NCBI GenBank assembly: GCA_964625225.1
Contig: CAZVAR010000165.1
Span: 1-7,181 of the forward strand
Source: CAZVAR01 sp964625225
Lineage (GTDB): Bacteria; Pseudomonadota; Alphaproteobacteria; JAJUGE01
Length of the DNA stretch: 7,181 nucleotides
Direction: 5' to 3'
The translations under genes and the position numbers were made by a program. This document shows positions 6,417 to 7,181 of this stretch, in pieces; the stretch's first letter is position 1; each line of letters starts with the position of its first letter. The notes below the pieces were generated by a model. It made no database searches. It had not been told where the DNA came from and worked only from the letters and a program-made list of their open reading frames with translations.

Positions 6417-7117
6417 TCGAGCTGCCCTCGCCCAATCACGACGCGCGGCCTCCCGGCGTGGCGGTCGACATGCTCGTGATCCACTATACGGGGATGCAGT
6501 CGGCCGCGGCCGCACTCGACCGGCTGCGGGACCCGGTCGCCAAGGTCAGCAGCCACTATGTCATCGACGAGGACGGGACGACCTACCGTCTGGTCCCCGA
6601 AACCCGGCGCGCCTGGCACGCCGGGGTCTCGTGCTGGGCCGGACGCGCCGGCTGCAACGACCTGTCGATCGGGATCGAGCTGGTCAATCCGGGGCACGAA
6701 TGGGGCTATCGGCCGTTCCCGGAGGCGCAGATGGCCGCGCTGGAACGTCTCGCGGCCGGCATCGTCGCGCGCCACGGCATCTGCCCCTCCCGGGTCCTGG
6801 GCCACTCGGACGTGGCACCGGAGCGCAAGCGGGACCCGGGCGAGCTGTTCGACTGGCGCCGTCTCGCACGCGCCGGCATCGGGCTGTGGCCGGAGCTCGA
6901 CGGCCGCTCCCTACCGGCCAACGCCCCGGTGGCCGAGGTGCAGCGGCTGCTGCGCGCCTACGGCTATGGCTGCCCGCAGACCGGCGAACTCGATCCGCCG
7001 ACCGTCGCCGGCATTGCCGCCTTCCAGCGCCATTTCCGGCCGCGCCGGGTCGATGGCCGTCCGGACGCGGAGACGCTTGCGACCCTCCATGCGCTGCTGG
7101 CGCTGACGTCGCGCTAG
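6413..7117 (+). CDS. N-acetylmuramoyl-L-alanine amidase, AmiD-like (Amidase_2 + PG_binding_1), no signal peptide
   Basis: This 234-residue zinc amidase would cut the bond between N-acetylmuramic acid and L-alanine in peptidoglycan or its fragments. The Amidase_2 domain (about 1-150) has the expected zinc ligands H24 (in IHYTG), H131 (in GHSDVAP) and D141 (in KRDPG). E89 (in SIGIE) and K139 are the probable catalytic residues. A PG_binding_1 domain (about 170-232) follows, with VQRLLRAYGY and VAGIAAFQRHF. This domain order matches E. coli AmiD, a lipoprotein, but no signal peptide or lipobox is present. The start is GTG, with GGAGG at 6402-6406 six bases upstream, and it overlaps the uup stop (GTGA). 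No ATG, GTG or TTG lies in frame between the stop at 6185-6187 and this GTG, so no signal sequence has been missed. A cytoplasmic, AmpD-like recycling role is therefore possible. Confidence 0.92.
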   Translation: MIELPSPNHDARPPGVAVDMLVIHYTGMQSAAAALDRLRDPVAKVSSHYVIDEDGTTYRLVPETRRAWHAGVSCWAGRAGCNDLSIGIELVNPGHEWGYRPFPEAQMAALERLAAGIVARHGICPSRVLGHSDVAPERKRDPGELFDWRRLARAGIGLWPELDGRSLPANAPVAEVQRLLRAYGYGCPQTGELDPPTVAGIAAFQRHFRPRRVDGRPDAETLATLHALLALTSR

Positions 7118-7124
7118 CGCCGCG

Positions 7125-7153
7125 TCGCAATCCGGTTCCGGACGTCTTATATC
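7125..7153 (+). promoter_or_regulatory. Possible promoter of the downstream RNase P RNA gene
   Basis: The short gap after the amidase stop contains a -10-like TATATC at 7148-7153 in a rare AT-rich patch. At a 17-bp spacer lies TCGCAA (7125-7130), a weak -35. Between them is TCCGG-TT-CCGGA (7131-7142), an inverted repeat. The -10 ends a few bases before the expected 5' end of RNase P RNA, as its promoter should. The hexamers are far from perfect, so the call rests mainly on position. Confidence 0.4.
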
Positions 7154-7156
7154 TTA

Positions 7157-7181
7157 GGGTGGCCAGACGGCCGGACGGCCG
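7157..7181 (+). ncRNA. rnpB: RNase P RNA, 5' end only (probable)
   Basis: The last 25 bases read GGGTGGCCAGACGGCCGG and then ACGGCCG. They align with the start of E. coli RNase P RNA (GAAGCTGACCAGACAGTCGCC), sharing the CCAGAC core and the G-TG before it. The remaining changes look like GC-richer versions of helices P1 and P2. An AT-rich -10-like element lies just upstream. As I recall it, the order amidase, rnpB, mraZ and division genes is found in alphaproteobacteria. If this is correct, the RNA would form the catalytic core of RNase P, which trims the 5' ends of tRNAs. Only about 25 bases are visible, so diagnostic parts such as the AGGAAAGUCCGG-like core cannot be checked. Confidence 0.55.

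Noticed and set aside
7111..7120. GCGCTAGCGC palindrome across the amidase stop as a terminator
   Set aside because: It is only ten bases with no loop and no following U-tract. The probable rnpB promoter starts directly after.
1..7181. A novel defence, mobile or CRISPR-like system
   Set aside because: Every substantial frame with conserved motifs belongs to a known importer, chaperone, ABC-F or amidase family. No regular repeat array, transposase, integrase, attachment site or composition break was seen.

Overview
The window looks like chromosomal DNA of a high-GC alphaproteobacterium. All reading frames show strong GC bias at third positions. The gene family mix (Tat-exported sugar-type binding protein, DjlA-type J protein, Uup, AmiD-like amidase, probable rnpB start) also fits. 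Every gene is intact except where the window edges cut it. There are no insertion sequences, CRISPR arrays, tRNAs or phage genes.

Left half (1-3644, all on the minus strand): one carbohydrate-type (CUT1-like) ABC importer operon, read right to left. The order is a Tat-exported substrate-binding protein (3644-2298), a MalF/UgpA-like permease (2179-1226), a MalG/UgpE-like permease (1222-311) and the start of a MalK/UgpC-like ATPase (215 to beyond position 1). Together they form a complete importer: a periplasmic binding protein, a two-subunit channel and a cytoplasmic ATPase. The substrate cannot be read from this window. The gaps after the binding-protein gene and after the second permease gene each hold strong GC-rich stem-loops, probably acting on the mRNA. 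The first gap is followed by a permease start with no visible Shine-Dalgarno sequence.

Centre (3645-3864): a divergent intergenic region with a possible minus-strand promoter, a 9-base direct repeat and an inverted TTGACA pair. None of these is strong.

Right half (3865-7117, plus strand): three genes joined by overlapping stop and start codons. They are a DjlA-type membrane-anchored TerB/J-domain cochaperone, the ABC-F ATPase Uup, and an Amidase_2 plus peptidoglycan-binding-domain protein with no signal peptide. The last 25 bases match the 5' end of bacterial RNase P RNA and sit just downstream of a -10-like element, so the window probably ends inside rnpB.

The region reads as ordinary core and transport genes. 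I see no undescribed defence or mobile system. The points most worth checking are the unbroken glycine zipper in the DjlA-like protein, the signal-less amidase, the mRNA structures in the transporter operon, and the probable rnpB start at the right edge.
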